Source of the DNA: Helichrysum umbraculigerum
Lineage: Eukaryota; Streptophyta; Magnoliopsida; Asterales; Asteraceae
Assembly (NCBI GenBank): GCA_949592205.1
Contig: CATIUR010000004.1
Coordinates: forward strand, 71,645,837-71,709,836
Length of the DNA stretch: 64,000 nt
Direction: 5' to 3'
In this document: positions 33,440 to 46,500 of the stretch, piece after piece
How the letters are laid out: every line of letters starts with the position of its first letter
Position numbering within the stretch: position 1 is the first letter of the stretch
Notes under the pieces: model-generated
Database searches by the model: none
Told to the model about the DNA's origin: nothing
The model's input: only the letters and a program-made list of their open reading frames with translations
Position numbers and translations under genes: made by a program

Positions 33440-36400
33440 GTTGTACTTGATTTCAGTGAACGAATTTTTCCCATAAACTTAATACCCGTCGAAATCGGAA
33501 GCTTTGTTATCATCGTTGGTATGGATTGGTTATCTAAGAACCATGCTGAAATTGTTTGCTACGAGAAAATCGTTCGTTTACCTCTTGTTGCCGGTGGAAC
33601 TTTGATCATACAAGGAGAGAAAAGTGGAACAAGGTTGAACATCATATCGTGTATGAAGACAAGAAAGTACCTGAGAAAAGGATACCAAGAAATCTTGGTA
33701 CACGTATCTGAGAAGAAGTCGGAAGAGAAGCAACTTGAAGATGTACCAATTGTGTCTTGAAGTTTTTCCTGAAGATTTGCCTGGTCTTCCACCACCTAGA
33801 CAAGTAGAGTTTCAAATTGATCTGGTGCCCGGTGCAACACCCGTGGCATGAGCCCCGTATAGATTAGCCACTTCGGAGATGCGGGAGTTGTCTGCCCAGT
33901 TACAAGAACTCCTGGACAAGGGATTTATTCGACCAAGTTCCTCACCTTGGGGAGCTCCGACTTATTTGTGAAAAAGAAAGATGGATCTTTCAGGATATGT
34001 ATCGATTACCGAGAATTGAACAAGTTGACCGTGAAGAATCGATATCCACTTCCAAGGATTAATGACCTGTTCGACCAACTTCAAAGGTTGAGTTTTTACT
34101 CAAAGATCGATCTACGGTCGGGTTATCATCAACTTAGAGTTCGAGACGAGGACATTCCAAAAGCAGCATTCATGACTCGTTACGAACATTATGAGTTTCA
34201 AGTGATGCCTTTTGGTTTGACCAATGCACCAGCGGTATAAATGGACCTCATGAATCGTGTGTGTAAGCCATACTTGGATAAATTTGTTATCGTTTTCATC
34301 GATGACATTTTGATTTACTCTTGAAATGAGGAGGAGCATGAACAGCATCTGAGAACTAACTTGGAACTACTCAAGAAGGAGGAGTTGTACGCAAAATTCT
34401 CTAAGTGTGAGTTCTGGATTCGGACAGTACAATTTCTAGGACATGTCATTGATAGTCAGGGAATATATGTGGACCCAGCCAAGATCGAGGCTATCAAGTG
34501 CTGGGAAGCACCTAGAACACCAACAGAAGTACGCCAATTCTTAGGCCTCGCCAGATACTATCGGCGATTCATCGAAAACTTTTCAAAAATAGCTCAACCT
34601 TTGACTACACTAACTCAGAAGAAGAAGAAGTTTGATTGGACTGACAAACAAGAATCGGCTTTCCAACTGCTAAAACAAAAAGTTTGCAATGCACCAATCT
34701 TGTCCCTACCGGTAGGCGACGATAATATCGTAGTTTACTATGACGCATCACATCAAGGACTTGGTTGTGTGCTATTGCAAAAGGAGAAATTCATCGCTTA
34801 CGCCTCTCGACAACTAAATAATCACAAGAAGAATTATACAACTCACGACTTGGAGTTAGGAGCTGTAGTGTTTGCACTCAAGATTTGGAGACACTACTTG
34901 TATGGTACGAAGTGTCCTTTTTTACCAATCATAAGAGCCTTCAACACATATTCAATCAGAAAGACTTGAACATGAGGCAACGCCGATGGGTTAAGTTACT
35001 CAGTGACTACGATTGTGAGATTTGTTATCAACCGGGCAACGCTAATGTTGTTGCCGATGCCTTGAGCTGAAAGGAATGAGTGAAACCACTTTGAGTTCGA
35101 GCCCTCGATATGACTATAGACAATAACCTCACTACTCAAATTCATGCCATTCAACTCGAAGCACTCAAAGATAAAAACATGAAGAATGATGCCTTGAGAG
35201 GCATGGATAAACAGTTCGAAGTGAAATCTAATGGAGCCCGATACTACTCAAACAGAATACGGTTACCGAGTTTCGGAAACCTAAGAGATTTAGTGATGGA
35301 TGAAGCACACAAATCTAAGTACTCTATACATCCAGGAGCTGATAAGATGTATCATGGCATCAAGGAGATGTATTGGTGGCTCAACATGAAGGCTGACATA
35401 GCTACCTACGTCGGCAAGTGCTAAACATGTTCTAAGGTAAAGGCCGAATACCAGAAACCATCAGGATTGCTACAACAGCTAGAAATACCTCAATGGAAAT
35501 GGGAGTAAATAACAATGGATTTTATTACTAAGTTACCAAAAACGCCAAGCAGTTGCGACACGATTTGGGAAAATTTTGACCGTCTCACAAAGTCTGCTCA
35601 TTTCCTAGCAATCAAAGAAACTGATAAGTTGGAACGCTTAACCCGAATTTACCTGAAGGAGGTTGTGTCAAGACACGGCACACCCATGTCGATCATCTCA
35701 GATAAGATAGCCGTTTCACCTCTAGGTTTTGGCAATCCCTATAGAAATCCTTAGGTGCTCGTTTGGATATGAGTACGGCCTACCATCCACAAACCGGTGG
35801 TCAAAGCGAGAGAACCATCCAAACACAGGAAGACATGCTACGAGCTTGCATTGTTCATTTCGGAAACGGTTGGGAAAATCATTTACCCTTGTGCGAGTTT
35901 TTGTACAATAGTTATCATACCAGCATCAAGGCTGCACCATTCGAGGCACTTTACGGAAGAAAGTGTCGATTACCCGTGTGTTGGACTGAGGTTGGAGATA
36001 GCCAACTCACTGGTCCTGAAATCATTCATCAAACAACTGAGAAAATTGTAGGATTACAAAACCGACTGAAAGCTGCGCGTGATCGTCAAAAGAGTTATGC
36101 CGACGTGAGATGCAAACACCTAGAATTTCAAGTCGGGGACAAAGTGTTGTTAAAAGTATCACCATGGAAATGTGTAATTTGTTTTGGAAAATAGGGAAAG
36201 TTAAACCCTAGATACATTGGACCATTTGAAATTTTGGAAAGGATTGGTCCAGTGACTTATCGACTGCAACTACCCCAAGAACTCAGTAGCGTACATAACA
36301 CTTTCCACATCTCAAATCTAAAGAAGTGTTTGTCTGATGAAACACTTATTATCCCACTCGACGAAATCCAAATCGAAGACAAGCTTCATTTTGTTGAGGA

Positions 36401-36590
36401 ACCTGTAGAAATCATGGACCGAGAAATGAAAAGGTTGAAAGAGAGTCACATACCCATCATTAAGGTCTGATGGAATTCAAGACGAGGTCCTGAATTCACA
36501 TGGTAATGAGAAGACCAGATACGTCAGATATACCCCCATCTCTTCCAAGACCCCACACCAACCGAGACCGCGAGCTTAATTTCAGGATGA
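33440..36590 (+). pseudogene. element E pol, heavily decayed; gag deleted
   Basis: Recognisable from the end of protease (PVEIGS, about 33485) through reverse transcriptase, RNase H, integrase and the chromodomain-like end. Stops or frame breaks fall near 33758, 33849, 33957, 34238, 34322, 35068, 35424, 35506, 36192 and 36468. Several of the stops (for example 33849, 34322 and 35068) are TGA where a relative has CGA, as expected from deamination of methylated cytosine. Gag and the protease active site are missing; less than 450 bp separate the upstream ORF from late protease. Closest relatives in the window are B and D. Confidence 0.9.
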
Positions 36591-36601
36591 ATTCTCTTAA
36601 C

Positions 36602-36611
36602 AATGGGAGAA
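36602..36611 (+). promoter_or_regulatory. polypurine tract, element E
   Basis: AATGGGAGAA directly before TGTGACAACC of the 3' LTR. Confidence 0.75.
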
Positions 36612-38322
36612 TGTGACAACCAACGATTTAAGGTTAACATTCACCTTTAATTAAAATGTCAGTACTTGTATTTAGTATATATTTAGGCTAAATACTAGAC
36701 ACATTTCATATACGTAATTGATTTGAATTACGCACAAACACTTGGATGGATTCGAAGTAACAAAAACGTTGGTGATACGTTTTGATAAATAACATAAAGC
36801 TATTTGGAAAATAAATAGCAGTTATTTACATTTTATTATTTAGCTAGAATTTTAAAGCTTTACATTTCAAACGTTTAAATTAACGTTTACACGTTATGAA
36901 TTAAACGTAACCAACGCAACAAAAATCCGCGAACTAAACTTAACAACCAAACGAAACGTAACGAACATTATAGAAATACGAAAGTTGGTATTTGAAATAT
37001 ACCTCACTTATAGTTAACGTTTAATTACCGTTAACTTAACTAAACTAACTAACGTTTAATTGATTAAACACTAAACTTGATTTACCAATTAACTACCTAA
37101 ATATCTAGCGATTAACAACTAATGAGGGGGAAAAAATTTAACAACACCATGCCTCCCTTTTGACTTCATGAAAACCGGTCCCAACACCCCTCACCTTACC
37201 ACCACCTTACTTGCATGCTCATATGATCACTTGAACACTCAACACCCCCCACACACACTCAATCAAACTCTCTCCCTCTCCCATCCAGATCTACCACCAC
37301 CATCATCATCCACCACCATAAACAACCACCACCATAATCATCTTCATCATCTCATCATCTTCTTCCAAGGAAAAGCTAGGAGATCAAGCTCATCTTCCTT
37401 TCTTCTTGATTTTCATCTAAACACCATTGTAAGAAAGCTTTCTCTTTGATCTTTCTTTCATAAATTTTTATGTACATCTATGCTAGTAGTTCACTCACTC
37501 CAGAATCATGACCAAAAATATGTTAAAAACCTGTTTTAAAATGTTTAAAACCTACCAAACAAACTCTACATGAAAAACACTCTCTGGACAGAATTTAAGT
37601 CCGACTTCAACTCGTGTTAACTTACCAAAAACGTAACCAAAATGAAGGATTCTCGAGTCTAAAATAAAGTTCAAGATGTTATCATTCAAATCTAAGTGGT
37701 TTCATAAACTTTGGACAAGGTTTGATACCTCAAAACAATTTTTAAAGATGAAGTGTCTAATCTGTCTCCGGAGACAGATTCTTGGCTTAACTTTGAGAGG
37801 CCATAACTCTTTGTACACTAATCCAAATAATGTAAGACTTTTTCCTAAAAGTCATAAATTTTATTATCTTTAAAACTTGTATAATTTCATTTTGTGAAAT
37901 TGTGTCTAACTTAGTCAACAATTAATTTTCTTGACATATTTCTGAAAATATAGCTGCTGTACTACAGTTGAAAAACAATTATTTTTGTACCACTTAGGCA
38001 TATCCAAAAATTATGAAATTTAAAGATAATACATGTGGTAACATGTGGTAAAAATTTCATAATTTAACTCAAACGTTTGACTGTCAAAACGACATCACAA
38101 GAGAAGACAATTTCTGGATAGAATTTGGTAGTGGACTGTTAATGGACCAAAGACGCGAATTTAAGACTAAGTGCATACACGAGTTTACAATTCACAAAAA
38201 GTTCGCTACTAAAAAGTTCACCGAACCAAAAACTTATTAAACATTTAACGTACTCATTGGTAACATTTATATTTTTCGAGAAGCCTACACGAAACGCAAA
38301 CTATATATATATAGTTTGTTCG

Positions 38323-38400
<78 letters not shown>

Positions 38401-39420
38401 GATGAATAAACTATTTATGGCGAATATGCTATATATATGACAACAAACGTATAATGCATACATTAAAGCGAAACAACTATACTAACATTTTGAAAGAAAT
38501 ATTAAGTACAAGTATGAAACAAAACGAGTATAATAATATTATTAGGGAGAAATATTATTAGAAAACATCACCAACGGGTCGTACTGTTTTTGAAAACGAA
38601 TCACAGGTGATCTTATTAGTTGATGTGAACAACTAGCATATATGGACTTCTAGACATCTACTAATTCGAATAACCTTATGCGTTTAGGGCGCTAGGAGGT
38701 TACATTTGGAAACGCACACATTTACTTCTTGAAACGTTAGCACTCACACTAAGGTGAGTCTCATGGCCCCACTTTTACCGGTTTTGAATTACATTGGGGT
38801 GAGAGTACATGCTTACGTTTTTATTAACACAAGTACATGAAAAATGAATACGTATTGCATGAGTTACACATTAATCCACTAAGTCCTCTCATATCATGAT
38901 TCGTTAATTATGGACTTAAACGCGAATGTTGTGAATAGATCTATTGGGGTGACACCCCCATCTGGGTTAGTCGCGCTAACTGGTCAAACGGACGCATAAT
39001 CATTTGACCCACTAAGTGTTCTAGATTAGACACTTACAAGAGGCACCAAACATAACGTTGAGGTTTCGAATGTATGAGCTCATGGCAATAGTATAACTTT
39101 ATTTTGCATTCGTGCAACAACTATGGAAAATCTTGTGATTTATGTTACTGATTTCAACAGTTTTCATGATATTGCGGGTAGATGCAATTGTCATAGAATT
39201 TTACATTTTATTGTGCGTTTCGCAATAACTATCGAAACCTTGTGGTTCGGATTACTGTTTTCAACACTTTTCAAGATATTGCGGGTAGATGCAATAGTCA
39301 CAGAACTTTAAATTTTATTATGCATTTCGCACCAACTATTTAAATCTTGTGGTTCAGATTATTATTTTAAACACTTTTCATGATATTACAGGTAAATGCA
39401 ATAGTCACAAAAGTTTACAT
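36612..39420 (+). mobile_element. element E 3' LTR, first part
   Basis: Starts TGTGACAACC. It has a CT/CA-rich leader (about 37140-37430) ending in the donor-like GTAAG at 37429 and a perfect 22-bp palindrome centred on CTCCGGAG at 37759-37780. A TA run lies at 38302-38400, the conserved block at about 38570, a hairpin at 39013-39036 and 106-bp repeats follow. It is interrupted at 39420 by solo LTR G and resumes at 60975; joined length is about 3.1 kb. Confidence 0.88.
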
Positions 39421-40210
39421 TGTAACACCTCCAAATTCGTTTAGCGGAAGCATTGGTATAAGCTGGGGATGCCACATTTACATTGTACATGCATACATAT
39501 CAGAGCGTATGATTATAACAGAACATATATATATTAAGATGCCAAGAGTAATAGTTACAAAGTTTACGATTCATCGAATCGTATAAGTAGTTAAATTGTA
39601 CAAAAGTGGATTTCGTAAATATGACTAGAAACAGATTAGTTATACAAAAGAAATCCATATGTTTCAAAAAGTTGGCATCTTAAATCTTCAAGGGTCGCCT
39701 AGGTTCCATTTGTGCAGGCGGTCCTTACGTGTGCTGCTAATTCCCTGAAAAACATAGTAAAAAGTCAACAACGAGGTTGAGTGAATTCACAGATTTTATG
39801 TTTGCAATAGTTGGATCAAGTTTGTAAGCACAGTTGTTAAACCAAATACGGTCACAATAGTTATTGCCATAACAGTTATGTAAGTTTAGTGGAATGTTAT
39901 CCAAATACAAGTTATGTGGGATGTCTGCCCAAAATACGGTTTACATTAGGATGTTACCCAAGCACAGTTTACGTTGGGATGTTACCCAAAACACAGTTTA
40001 AAATACGTTGCTGGTCGTTCTATAGCGTTTTACAAACAGTATCGGTCATTCTCCGGCCAAATACACACGGGTCGTTCTCTCGTCCAAACAAAACAGTTTA
40101 CCTGTCGTTCTCCGGTCTAGATACGCACGGGTCGTTCTCCCGTCCATACACTGCTGGTCGTTCTCCAGCGAGACACTGTACCGGTAGTTCTCCGGTCTAA
40201 AGACGCATGG
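39421..40210 (-). mobile_element. solo LTR G, left part (3' end of the LTR in its own orientation)
   Basis: Starts TGTAACACC (reverse complement of an LTR end). Preceded by TACAT, which is repeated at 60975-60979. It contains seven of the TCGTTCT hairpins (40009-40198) and is interrupted at 40210 by element H. No internal region or second LTR belongs to it, so it is a solo LTR of about 2.86 kb left by recombination between two LTRs. Confidence 0.85.
40009..40198 (-). repeat. hairpin array with constant TCGTTCT centre, LTR G (left half)
   Basis: Seven copies of stem-TCGTTCT-stem. Clear stems are ACGGG/CCCGT (about 40127), GCTGG/CCAGC (about 40153) and ACCGG/CCGGT (about 40179); the others are shorter or imperfect. 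The right half of the array is at 58897-59096. Confidence 0.85.
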
Positions 40211-41049
40211 TATCACACCCCTCGTTACTCAAATCAATTTAACAATAATTGTGACTCGGAAGCGTAGATTTTCAATTCATAGTTCCATGCTTTACATTAC
40301 TCAACAATGTAGATAAACTTTTTCAAACCAAATACATGATATTTCAACAACTAGGTGTTATATAATTCAAAACATATCTTTAGTTATCAAACTAACATTA
40401 GAGTAAAAGCCTGTCAAACATTCCATCATTTCCATTAACTTCCTGCCCCGCCCAATATGTCGCATCAATTTTAACCTGCAGGAAGGACTGTGGTGGGGTT
40501 AGCATAAAGCTAAGTGAATGAAACTATAAGCAACAGTCCAACTTAGCACAACAATCTGTTTACATCAAATAACAATAAATAGTCAATCATCATCAATCAT
40601 AAGGATCGGTGGTTCTTGAGATACCCTTATACCGGTATGGTACTCAAGGAACCCTTATCAATCATCTGTATTGGCCTATACAGAATTACCGATAACTTGT
40701 TGTTAACCACATACGACCTAGATCTTTAAAAAAAACATTTCAAGTTTCTAGATCTCCTGTCGTCTATAACAACAACCAAGTCCAACCATCCATTCAAGTT
40801 GACCTCAGAATCTTACATACTAGCTCAAACAACCTAGTAAACAAACAATCAACTAACATGGCAAGTTCTCTCAAACAAAACATTTTATCAAAGTAATACT
40901 ACAATTACTTGTTGTAATCAAATCATTACAACTAAATCACACTGAGGTTATAGATCCACTCACCGAATAACTCAGTCAATCACTCAGTAGTCTAATGTCA
41001 CTGAGTCTTCTCCACATCTGAGAATCAACAATCAAATATAAGTTAGTAA
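40211..41049 (-). repeat. element H 3' LTR, part 1
   Basis: Matches 56922-57760 of the other LTR. It includes a GGTGAGTGG block (reversed, about 40953). Interrupted by element D at 41050. Confidence 0.9.
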
Positions 41050-42164
41050 TGTAACACCCCCAAATTTTATGATTTGCGGAAGCTTGATTTGGGTGTTACT
41101 AATCAATAACAAAGCACAAAGAGATATAGTAAACGACTCTATATGCGTCGTTTTAACAAAATATATTGATAATTGAAATGTTTACAACATTTAAACCTTT
41201 ACGTAGCTCGAGTTTTAAATAAAAAGGAGATTTCAGTACATAAGTACTCGTACAAAATATACTAATGCAAGAAAATCTCAATCGTCTGTATGCTGACTCG
41301 AGCTAAAGTCCTGAAGCAGAAACATCCTACTGCTTGGTACCTGCGATACATGCTAAAAGGTCAGCTATAAAGCTGGTGAGCTCACAGGTTTGAAATCAGT
41401 TAATATAGTATGAACCGCAAGATTTAAAATAATGAATTGCATCCAGCAATTAAATAATGAATTGCATCCAGCAATTAAATGATAGTCATCGTGTATACAG
41501 CCATGAGCACATAGTTGAGCTTAACTCGAGGGCCGGGTCCCCTATAGAGAATTCTGGGCGAGGTGCCTCCACGAATGCCTAATCCACATTCGTCTTCCCA
41601 AATATTAGTACGTCCGTTTACCCGGTTAGTGCTTGCTAACCCGGACGAGGTGGGTCAATCCTATATGGTACCATATACTAATATTCACGCTACAACGTAT
41701 TAACAACTATGCTGACGGAGGACTTTAAAATGATTAGTTTCGAAAAACTCATGTAGTATATGAAATGTTTGTACTTGCGTTCACATGTTAAAAGTTGAGC
41801 AATATATCACACCCCTGAGTAAAACAGTAAAAGAGGGGCTATGAGACTCACCTGAGTCTGAAAGCGTTTAAACAAACGTAAGTTGATTAGCCGAGTATGA
41901 AGTCCAAAGACTTGTAACCTGAGGGTGTCCACGACACGCGATGGTTATAAACATGATTGGGTATCTCAAAAGATCACCCTTGTAGTTGTTACACAACTAT
42001 ATATATGTCCAAATTACTACGATTTGGTTGATTTGTTAAGTGTTTGAAAACATGTACGGCCCTTGGTGACGGATTTGTAATAATAATCTCAACTATTATT
42101 ATTTTGATTTCGTGGCGTTTTACTTGAAAAATGTGTTTTAAAAGTCGTTACGGAATCTAAGTAC

Positions 42165-42256
42165 GGGGGTCCGGGGGCAGCGCCCCTGGTAGCGGGGTCC
42201 AAGGGGTGGCAGCCCCTGGCGGGGTCCAAGGGGCAGAGCCCCTGGCTGGGGTCGAG
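42165..42256 (-). repeat. GC-rich hairpin trio, LTR D
   Basis: Three hairpins in 90 bp: GGGGC/GCCCC around AGC, then AGGGG/CCCCT twice, separated by GGGGTCCA. Repeated at 50252-50343 in the other LTR and, with two hairpins, at 59604-59665 in LTR G. Absent from LTR B. Confidence 0.85.
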
Positions 42257-42394
42257 CTGCCAGGTCAGCTTGGAAAATTTTTATTTCTACTATATTGCTT
42301 TGACGAAAAACGCATCTGGGATCTGAATTCGAGTAAAATCAAGTGATAAATTTCGAGTCTCGATACTTAGTAAAAATCTGAGTTTTCTGTGTTT

Positions 42395-42660
42395 TGCGAC
42401 ACAATATGCGACACAAAAGTGATTATGCGACACAAGGGTTGTGTCGCAATGAAGTGCGACACAATATCTATACGACACTAGGGTTGTGTCGCATAGATGC
42501 GAGATGCTGATTCAACAGCGACATAGTAATTGTGTCGTATGGAGTTTGCGACATAGTGGTTGTGTCGCAAGACTTGCGACACTAATTATCGGGTACGACA
42601 CAAGTGCCAAAATACGACACAACATGCGACACAAGGCTTGTGTCGCATGGAAGAACACCA
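42395..42660 (-). repeat. TGCGACACAA palindrome array, LTR D
   Basis: About fourteen copies in both orientations, same core as in LTR B and in the equivalent position between the donor-like site and the conserved mid-LTR block. Second copy at 50482-50747. Confidence 0.9.
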
Positions 42661-43540
42661 GCCCAAAAAGTCCGGCTGTCAAGGTTTTTCCGGCCAAAAA
42701 TCCGTTTTAAACTCGTTTTCAAGCTATAAAATCGTGTTATACACATTGTAATGGACATATATATGTTATAATAACAACTACAAGTGAAATATACTAAGAA
42801 TCGAGAGATTTCGGGATTTTGTCGGAAACTTACAATTTGCCGAAATGGAAATCCGGAAAGATAGAAATGTAGATCGTTGCGAGGTGGTCGTGAATCTCTA
42901 AAAATATTGATGATCCGGTTGCGTTTCGTGGTGTTATTTGCGATTTTTAGTGGATGTGGTGATTTGGTGAATGAAAGAAAATAGAGTAAGGGAGAGGGAG
43001 TGAGTGGGTGAAATGAGGAAGGAAAAAGGAAAGTTGGGAGGTTTAACCTCCAACTTTCCAGTCACCGCAAACGCGGTCCGTGCGGTGTTCGTTTGCTCCG
43101 TCGTTTAACGTTAAATAATTATTTACATTTTAATTATAAGTTTTAAATTACAAATTATCACGCGATATTTTATTTATATATTTTACAAATCAAATTATAT
43201 TTGAGTTATAAAAAGTAAGTTTGTTTAGTTAACTTGCGCGTTTTAGTATTTTTAAATCGTATAGGTTTTGTTTGTATGATACGAATGAATACGAAATATT
43301 ATCATAATAATATTTTTGATATAAAAGCGTTATTTAATAAAATTGGTCACCAACGTCCGTATTTGATTGAATCGAAATACATTCGATTTAAGTCGCGTAC
43401 GATTTAATCAAATCGCATTTTCGTATATATTCAACAATATATATAATTCGATACATTAATTAGCCTAACACAGAACTAATTACATGTATTAACATATGAT
43501 TAGGCACTAATTACTAGTCCTAATTTGGCGGGTGTTACAT

Positions 43541-43552
43541 TCTCCCCCTGTT
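43541..43552 (-). promoter_or_regulatory. polypurine tract, element D
   Basis: Reads AACAGGGGGAGA on the minus strand, directly upstream of the 3' LTR. A hairpin AATTTCG/CGAAATT lies just before it (43558-43574). Confidence 0.88.
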
Positions 43553-43573
43553 AGAAGAATTTCGTCCCGAAAT

Positions 43574-46500
43574 TTAGTTCGAAGTCATGTTTGATGTAGA
43601 ATCAGTGAAAAGTTGAGGATATTTGAGTCGCATTTGGTCTTCCCGTTCCCAGGTGAATTCCGGACCACGCCGCGAATTCCATCTGACCTTGACGATGGGA
43701 ATACGACTTTGTTTCAGTTGTTTGACCTCACGGTCCATAATTTCAGCGGGTTCCTCAACGAAGTGAAGTTTATCGTCAACACGAATTTCATCTAGTGAGA
43801 TAATAAGTGTCTCATCAGACAGACATTTCTTCAAATTTGAAATATGAAAAGTGGGGTGCACGCTGCGGAGTTCGGATGGCAGCTGCAATCGATAAGCTAC
43901 GGGGCCAATCCGTTCGAGGATCTCAAAAGGCCCGATGTACCTGGGATTCAACTTCCCGCGTTTGCCAAAATGGATGACGCCTTTCCAAGGCGATACTTTT
44001 AAGAGTACTCGATCCCCAACTTGGAACTCGAGCGGTTTGCGTCTCACGTCAGCGTAACTTTTCTGACGATCACGTGCGGCTTTGAGTCGGTTTTGGATTT
44101 CCACAATTTTCTCAGTGGTGGCGTGTATGAGTTCAGGACCAGTGAGTTGACTATCTCCCACTTCAGTCCAACAGATCGGTGATCGGCACTTACGACCGTA
44201 CAGTGCCTCAAAAGGTGCAGCCTTAATGCTGGCGTGATAGCTGTTATTGTACGAGAATTCGCACAACGGTAGATGTTTTTCCCAGTTTGTACCGAAATCA
44301 ACTACGCAGGCGCGTAGCATATCTTCCAGGGTTTGGATGGTTCGTTCACTTTGGCCGTCGGTTTGAGGATGGTATGCAGTACTCATATCAAGACGAGTAC
44401 CCAAAGCTTTTTGAAGTGATTGCCAAAAAAGAGAAGAGAAACGGGCATCTCTGTCAGAGATGATCGAGATTGGAACGCCGTGATGAGAAACGATTTCCTT
44501 GATGTAGATTTGTGTAAGGCGTTCCATTTTATCGTTTTCCTTGATTGCCAGGAAATGAGCAGATTTGGTGAGACGATCGACGATCACCCAAATGGTATCG
44601 CAACCGTTCGACGACTTGGGTAGTTTGGTTATGAAATCCATGGAAATTTGTTCCCATTTCCATTTAGGGATTTCAGGTTGTTGGAGTAAGCCAGGTGGTT
44701 TCTGATGTTCGGTTTTGACTTTCGAGCAAGTAAGACACTTGCTGACATAAGTGGCGATTTCGGCTTTCATGTTTGGCCACCAATAAAATTCCTTGATTCC
44801 ATGGTACATCTTATCGGATCCCGGGTGGATAGAATATTTAGACTTGTGAGCTTCATCCATCACCAAGTCTCGTAAGTTCCCGAAATTAGGCAACCATATT
44901 CGGTTTGAGAAATACCTAATCCCGTTAGATTTGATTTCGAATTGTTTGTCAATACCCCGTAAGGCTTCATTTTTGATGTTTTCAGGTTTCAGGGCTTCGA
45001 TCTGAGCGGTATGAATTTGAATGGTAAGATCGTTGTGAATGGTCATACTGAGGGCTCGGACTCGAAGTGGTTTTGGTCGTTCCTTTCGGCTGAGGGCATC
45101 GGCTACAACATTAGCCTTCCCTGGATGGTACTTGATCTCACAATCGTAATCGGTAAGCAACTCGACCCATCGACGTTGCCTCATATTGAGATCCTTCTGA
45201 TCGAATATATGTTGGAGACTTTTGTGATCGGTAAAGATTGTGCACTTAGTGCCGTAGAGATAATGTCTCCAGATTTTGAGAGCAAAAACGACAGCTCCAA
45301 GTTCGAGATCATGAGTGGTGTAGTTCTTTTCGTGAATTTTCAGCTGTCGTGAGGCATAGGCAATGACTTTGTCTCGTTGCATCAGCACGCAACCGAGACC
45401 TTGGTGAGAAGCATCGCAGTATACCACGAAGTCATCGGTGCCTTCGGGTAAGGATAGGATTGGAGCACTGCAAAGCTTTTGTTTCAGAAGTTGGAATGCT
45501 GACTCTTGTTTATCGGTCCAATCGAACCTCTTGTCCTTCTGAGTCAGTGTCGTGAGTGGTTGAGCTATTTTGGAGAAATTTTCGATAAATCGCCGATAGT
45601 ACCCAGCAAGACCCAAGAATTGTCATACTTCAGTTGCAGAGGTAGGTGCTTGCCAGTCTTTGATAGCCTCGATTTTTGATGGGTCAACGTGAATTCCTTG
45701 ACTGTCGATCACGTGACCAAGGAATTGAACGGTTTGTATCCAGAACTCACACTTAGAGAATTTGGCATAAAGCTCCTCGTGTCTAAGTAGTTCAAGGATG
45801 GTTTTAAGGTGTTGCGCATGTTCTTGCTCGTTGCGCGAGTAAATGAGTATGTCATCAATAAAGACGATGACAAACTTATCGAGGTAAGGTTTGCACACCC
45901 GATTCATGAGGTCCATGAATACAGCCGGTGCGTTGGTTAGACCGAAGGGCATCACTTGGAATTCGTAGTGCCCGTAACGAGTTCTGAAAGCAGTTTTTGG
46001 AATATCGGTGTCGCGAACTCGTAACTGATGATAGCCAGATCGTAGGTCGATTTTTGAGTAGAAACTTGAACCCTGAAGTTGGTCGAATAGATCATCAATG
46101 CGAGGAAGTGGATAACGGTTCTTGACGGTCAATTTGTTCAACTCTCGATAGTCGATGCACATTCTGAATGAACCGTCCTTCTTTTTAACAAATAAGACCG
46201 GAGCTCCCCAAGGTGAAGAACTCGGTCTAATGAATCCACCTATCCAGAAGTTCCTGTAACTGGGCAGACAATTCTTGAAGTTCGGATGGGGCTAAACGGT
46301 ACGGTGCGCGGGCCACCGGTGCGGCACCCGGCACGAGATCAATTGAGAACTCAACCTGTCTAGGTGGAGGTAAACCAGGTAGTTCTTCCGGAAAGACTTC
46401 GGGAAAGTCTCTAACAATTGGCACATCCTCAAGTCGCTTCTCCTCCGACTTCTTCTCTGTGATGTGTGCGAGTATTGCAGGGTAACCCTTTCTCAGAAAT

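Larger units (their letters stand above)
41050..43539 (-). repeat. element D 3' LTR
   Basis: Reversed TGTAACACCC...GGGTGTTACA ends. It contains a hairpin CAGCT/AGCTG at 41362-41375, the hairpin ACGAATG/CATTCGT at 41571-41593, the conserved CCAAGGGCCGTAC-type block (about 42053) and a trio of GC hairpins (42165-42256). A TGCGACACAA array (42395-42660) and a donor-like GTAAG (reversed, 42829-42833) follow. Confidence 0.95.

Noticed and set aside
37168..37449. 93-codon frame in LTR E
   Set aside because: Pro/Ser/His-rich translation of the CA/CT-rich leader, not a gene.
40009..40198. CRISPR-like appearance of the TCGTTCT and TGCGACAC arrays
   Set aside because: This is plant nuclear DNA; spacers are short and irregular, repeats are palindromic and vary, and no cas genes are present.
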